Source: Jonesia quinghaiensis DSM 15701
GTDB taxonomy: Bacteria; Actinomycetota; Actinomycetes; Actinomycetales; Cellulomonadaceae
Length of the DNA stretch: 64,000 bases
Direction of reading: 5' to 3'
Assembly (NCBI RefSeq): GCF_000423205.1
Contig: NZ_AUHN01000005.1
Location: 62,001 to 126,000, forward strand
In this document: positions 62,422-64,000 of the stretch, in pieces
How the letters are laid out: each line of letters opens with the position of its first letter
Position numbering within the stretch: position 1 is the first letter of the stretch
The notes under the pieces: generated by a model
What the model was told of the DNA's origin: nothing
The model's input: the letters and a program-made list of their open reading frames with translations, nothing else
The model's database searches: none
Made by a program: the position numbers and the translations under genes

Positions 62422-64000
62422 CCTGTCGAAACTCATGCTGCCACTTGGGGTCGTTGGCATCATTATGCTGCTTGTGGTGCCTATTCCGGCGCCGCTCCTC
62501 GACTTCTTGATCGTCACAAACATCACCATGGGTATGGTCATTTTGTTGACGGCCATGTATGTGAAGAAGCCGCTTGACCTGTCAATTTTCCCCTCGCTCA
62601 TCCTTATTTTGACGCTGTTCCGTTTGGGATTGAACGTCGCGTCAACCCGGTTGGTGTTGCGTGATGGGTACGCCGGTGAAGTGATCGATGCGTTCGGCCA
62701 CTTTGTGGTGGGTAGTTCGCTGATCATCGGTATGGTCATCTTCATCATCTTGGTGGTGATCCAGTTTGTGGTGATCACCAATGGTTCAGGTCGTGTTTCT
62801 GAAGTTGCTGCACGCTTCACCCTTGATGCGATGCCCGGTAAGCAAATGGCTATTGATGCTGACCTGAACGCTGGCCTGATCACCGATGAGCAGGCACGAA
62901 ACAGGCGTGCAGCTATTTCCGCGGAAGCTGACTTTTACGGCGCGATGGATGGTGCCTCGAAGTTCGTCAAGGGTGATGCTATCGCCGGTATCATCATCAC
63001 CTTGGTGAACCTGGTTGGTGGTATCGCGATCGGCATGATCCAAAACGGCATGGTTATCGGCGACGCCGTGGAAACCTACTCGCTGCTGACCATCGGTGAT
63101 GGTCTGGTGAGCCAGATCCCAGCGCTGTTGATGTCGGTGTCGACCGGTATTATCGTCACCCGTTCCACTGCTGAAGGTGACCTGCCAGGTGCTACCTCTA
63201 AGCAGTTGTCACAGTCACGCAGTGCGCTGCTGATTACAGGAATGTCCTCCATCGCGCTGGGTATTTTGCCAGGAATGCCGAAGCTGCCCTTCTTTGTTAT
63301 CGGTGCGCTGCTGTTGATTGTGGCCCAGCAGGTCAGAACCAAAGAACGGAAAGAAGAAGAGGCTCGCCTCCTTGAGGAACTGCAGAGTGCCGCACCAGGG
63401 CCGTCGAACGACACCCCTGAGCGACTCATTGAGGACATGCGTGTTCCCACGCTGGAAATCCAGTTGTCCACAGACCTTGTTGACCTGGTGAATAGTTCAA
63501 GTGACGATGACTTGCTCGCTCGTATTCGGGGTCTACGCCGCAAAATTGCGTTCGATTTGGGGATTGTTGTTCCCCCGGTGCGTACCCGTGACTCTGTGGA
63601 ACTTCCTCCGTCAACATATGTGTTGAAGGTTTCTGGTGTTGAAGTTGCTCGCGGTGAGCTTCCTCAGGGGCGTGTTCTTGCCCTGGGTGATGATTTGGAT
63701 TCTTTGCCAGGTGACACGGTGGTGGAGCCGGTCTTTGGGTTGGCCGGTAAATGGGTGCCAGCTCAGATGCGCTTTGCTGCTGAAATGGCGGGGGCGACGG
63801 TTATTGACCGGGTTTCGGTGTTGATTACTCACTTGTCATCGTTGGTGAGCCAAAATGCTGGCCGTTTGTTGAGCCGGGAAGATGTGCGCCTGCTCACCGA
63901 AGGGTTGAAGGCAGTGAACCCGTCAGTTGTTGAGGAACTTGTGCCTTCAGTGTTGTCCCTCGGTGAGATTCAACGTGTGTTGCAGGGGCTATTGCGTGAG
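62408..64000 (+). CDS. flhA: flagellar export gate protein FlhA (3' end beyond window)
   Basis: The first 531 codons of FlhA, open to the window edge. Several N-terminal membrane helices, then the signature GRVSEVAARFTLDAMPGKQMAID (FHIPEP domain) and a long cytoplasmic part. The ATG at 62408 is chosen because AAGGAG lies eight bases upstream; in-frame ATGs are also at 62402 and 62414. It overlaps the flhB end by 14 bases. About 150-170 residues should follow outside the window. Confidence 0.96.
   Translation, partial: MKMNNLSKLMLPLGVVGIIMLLVVPIPAPLLDFLIVTNITMGMVILLTAMYVKKPLDLSIFPSLILILTLFRLGLNVASTRLVLRDGYAGEVIDAFGHFVVGSSLIIGMVIFIILVVIQFVVITNGSGRVSEVAARFTLDAMPGKQMAIDADLNAGLITDEQARNRRAAISAEADFYGAMDGASKFVKGDAIAGIIITLVNLVGGIAIGMIQNGMVIGDAVETYSLLTIGDGLVSQIPALLMSVSTGIIVTRSTAEGDLPGATSKQLSQSRSALLITGMSSIALGILPGMPKLPFFVIGALLLIVAQQVRTKERKEEEARLLEELQSAAPGPSNDTPERLIEDMRVPTLEIQLSTDLVDLVNSSSDDDLLARIRGLRRKIAFDLGIVVPPVRTRDSVELPPSTYVLKVSGVEVARGELPQGRVLALGDDLDSLPGDTVVEPVFGLAGKWVPAQMRFAAEMAGATVIDRVSVLITHLSSLVSQNAGRLLSREDVRLLTEGLKAVNPSVVEELVPSVLSLGEIQRVLQGLLRE

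Noticed and set aside
36068-64000. Type III secretion (injectisome) instead of a flagellum
   Set aside because: Flagellin, hook, filament cap, MotA/MotB and FliG/M/N are all present, so it is a flagellar system.

Overview
The window is a contiguous stretch of chromosome from a motile, Gram-positive actinobacterium. I infer a Micrococcales member near Cellulomonadaceae or Jonesiaceae. The evidence is an actinobacterial housekeeping set (DUF3263, LytR_C, DUF3027, DUF4032, a second-type groEL, WXG100, bacterial XPB helicase with its helicase-associated partner), moderate-to-high GC, and a flagellar system with no L- or P-ring genes. No rRNA, CRISPR array, insertion sequence, phage or integrase was seen. 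The gene order looks like stable core genome.

Left part (1-36 kb, mostly housekeeping and metabolism). The window opens inside a sugar-import operon: two ABC permeases followed by a GH3 glycosidase. A UgpC/MsmK-type ATPase sits at 8.3-9.4 kb. Next come cysS, rlmB and a DUF4032 gene. Trehalose synthesis (otsA-otsB) is followed by a membrane Ser/Thr kinase, a DsbA-like thiol protein, tRNA-Thr(TGT), an SGNH hydrolase, a DUF3263/LytR_C pair, an FAD oxidoreductase and an HTTM membrane gene with a partner. GroEL follows, controlled by two tandem CIRCE operators. The rest of this part holds a WXG100 protein, an HD-like protein, an OmpR-type two-component system, an apparent operon of helicase-associated protein, XPB and NYN nuclease, then cold shock and DUF3027 genes and a HDOD protein.

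Right part (36-64 kb, flagellar region). A leftward operon flgN-flgK-flgL-fliW lies opposite a rightward fliA-type sigma factor. Flagellin, fliD, fliS and a FliT-position gene follow. After a strong terminator, a roughly 20 kb rightward cluster starts: flgB-flgC-fliE-fliF-fliG-fliH-fliI-fliJ-(NlpC/P60)-fliK-flgD-flgE // flbD-motA-motB-fliL-fliM-fliN-fliO-fliP-fliQ-fliR-flhB-flhA. Most of its genes overlap by a few bases, and flhA is cut by the window end.

Regulation visible in the sequence. Sigma-28-like boxes (CCGAT -10 core) lie before flagellin, fliD, flgN and probably flgB. The flagellin leader has a hairpin with ACGGAT in its loop and a second ACGGA overlapping the Shine-Dalgarno. This is the layout expected for CsrA repression relieved by FliW. 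A perfect TGTGA-N6-TCACA palindrome (Crp/GlxR type) lies upstream of the sigma factor gene. A strong intrinsic terminator splits the long operon between flgE and flbD. Several housekeeping genes (LytR_C, cysS, the kinase) appear to have promoters that would give leaderless mRNAs.
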